Positions 5,008 through 5,244 of a DNA stretch of 5,244 nucleotides are shown here, one piece after another. The stretch lies in contig JAJYSW010000227.1 of NCBI GenBank assembly GCA_021793335.1, forward strand, positions 1 through 5,244. The letters run 5' to 3'. Origin of the DNA: Actinomycetes bacterium (GTDB lineage Bacteria; Actinomycetota; Actinomycetes; Mycobacteriales; Micromonosporaceae). How positions within the stretch are numbered: the first letter of the stretch is position 1; each line of letters starts with the position of its first letter. Under the pieces are notes generated by a model that saw nothing but the letters and a program-made list of their open reading frames with translations, was not told where the DNA came from and ran no database searches. Made by a program: the position numbers and the translations under genes.

Positions 5008-5244
5008 GTGTACGGATGGATCTGGAACCGTCTCCCCGGGGGCCCGCCGGGGAAACTCGTCGGCATCCTGGCACTGGCCGCAGGCGTCTTCGCGCTGCTG
5101 TGGTTCGTGGCATTCCCGGCGATCAGGCCCATGATGCCGTGGAGCAACATCGACGTCGGCGGCGTCACCGTCGAGAACGAGGAGGGCGACGATGACGAGC
5201 CTGCCGGAGACGAACCCACCTGCACCCCCGGACTCGACTGCCAG
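5008..5244 (+). CDS. small single-pass membrane protein following the sortase, cut by the window end
   Basis: This partial gene has 79 codons and no stop before the window edge. The GTG start is fixed by GGAGG seven bases upstream and lies two bases after the sortase stop. The product begins YGWIWNRLPGGPPGK, a Trp/Arg/Pro-rich cytoplasmic start. One membrane helix follows at about 17-39 (LVGILALAAGVFALLW...), then PMMPWSNIDVGGVTVEN and a very acidic tail (EEGDDDEPAGDEP) with cysteines at 72 and 78. By charge, the acidic tail should be outside. I believe small proteins of this pattern commonly sit between sortase genes and pabA in actinobacteria, but no function is known to me. It may assist the sortase or belong to the division machinery; that is inference from position only. 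Confidence 0.8.
   Translation, partial: MYGWIWNRLPGGPPGKLVGILALAAGVFALLWFVAFPAIRPMMPWSNIDVGGVTVENEEGDDDEPAGDEPTCTPGLDCQ

Noticed and set aside
3905..5113. 402-codon minus-strand frame opposite the sortase
   Set aside because: Val/Asp/Gly-rich string typical of antisense frames in GC-rich genes; the plus strand has the full sortase active site and codon bias.

Overview
The window is high-GC DNA with strong G/C preference at third codon positions, GTG starts, GGAGG-type ribosome binding sites and a crgA gene (a family confined to actinobacteria). It therefore comes from an actinomycete chromosome; I cannot resolve the genus. I support six protein genes, the last cut by the window edge, and no RNA gene, insertion sequence or CRISPR array.

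Left half. Positions 1-168 hold no gene I can support. On the minus strand (169-1263) lies a stand-alone fold-type I PLP aminotransferase of the LysN/MocR-catalytic-domain type. Its start codon sits seven bases after a -10-like hexamer, which suggests a leaderless mRNA. A 312-base divergent intergenic region separates it from a two-gene plus-strand operon. That operon is a YbhB/PEBP-family protein (1576-2091) followed by a thiolase (2084-3241), with an 8-base overlap that implies translational coupling. The operon leader contains two adjacent stem-loops just upstream of the ribosome binding site. The operon ends at a long stem-loop (3281-3328) whose G-U pairs work only in plus-strand RNA.

Right half. 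Convergent to the thiolase is crgA (3370-3630, minus), a small two-helix septum protein. A 361-base divergent intergenic region follows, with a GNRA-capped hairpin and a 12-base perfect palindrome. Next come a membrane-anchored class E-like sortase (GTG start at 3992, His232/Cys300/Arg309) and, two bases after its stop, a small single-pass membrane protein that runs off the window. This is recognisably the conserved actinobacterial cell-division/cell-wall neighbourhood that usually continues into pabA/trpG, pknB, pknA, pbpA, rodA and pstP; none of those is visible here.

I do not see an obviously new defence or mobile system. The most interesting signals are non-coding: the paired leader hairpins of the PEBP-thiolase operon, the structured upstream region of the sortase, and the acidic, two-cysteine tail of the small protein coupled to the sortase.
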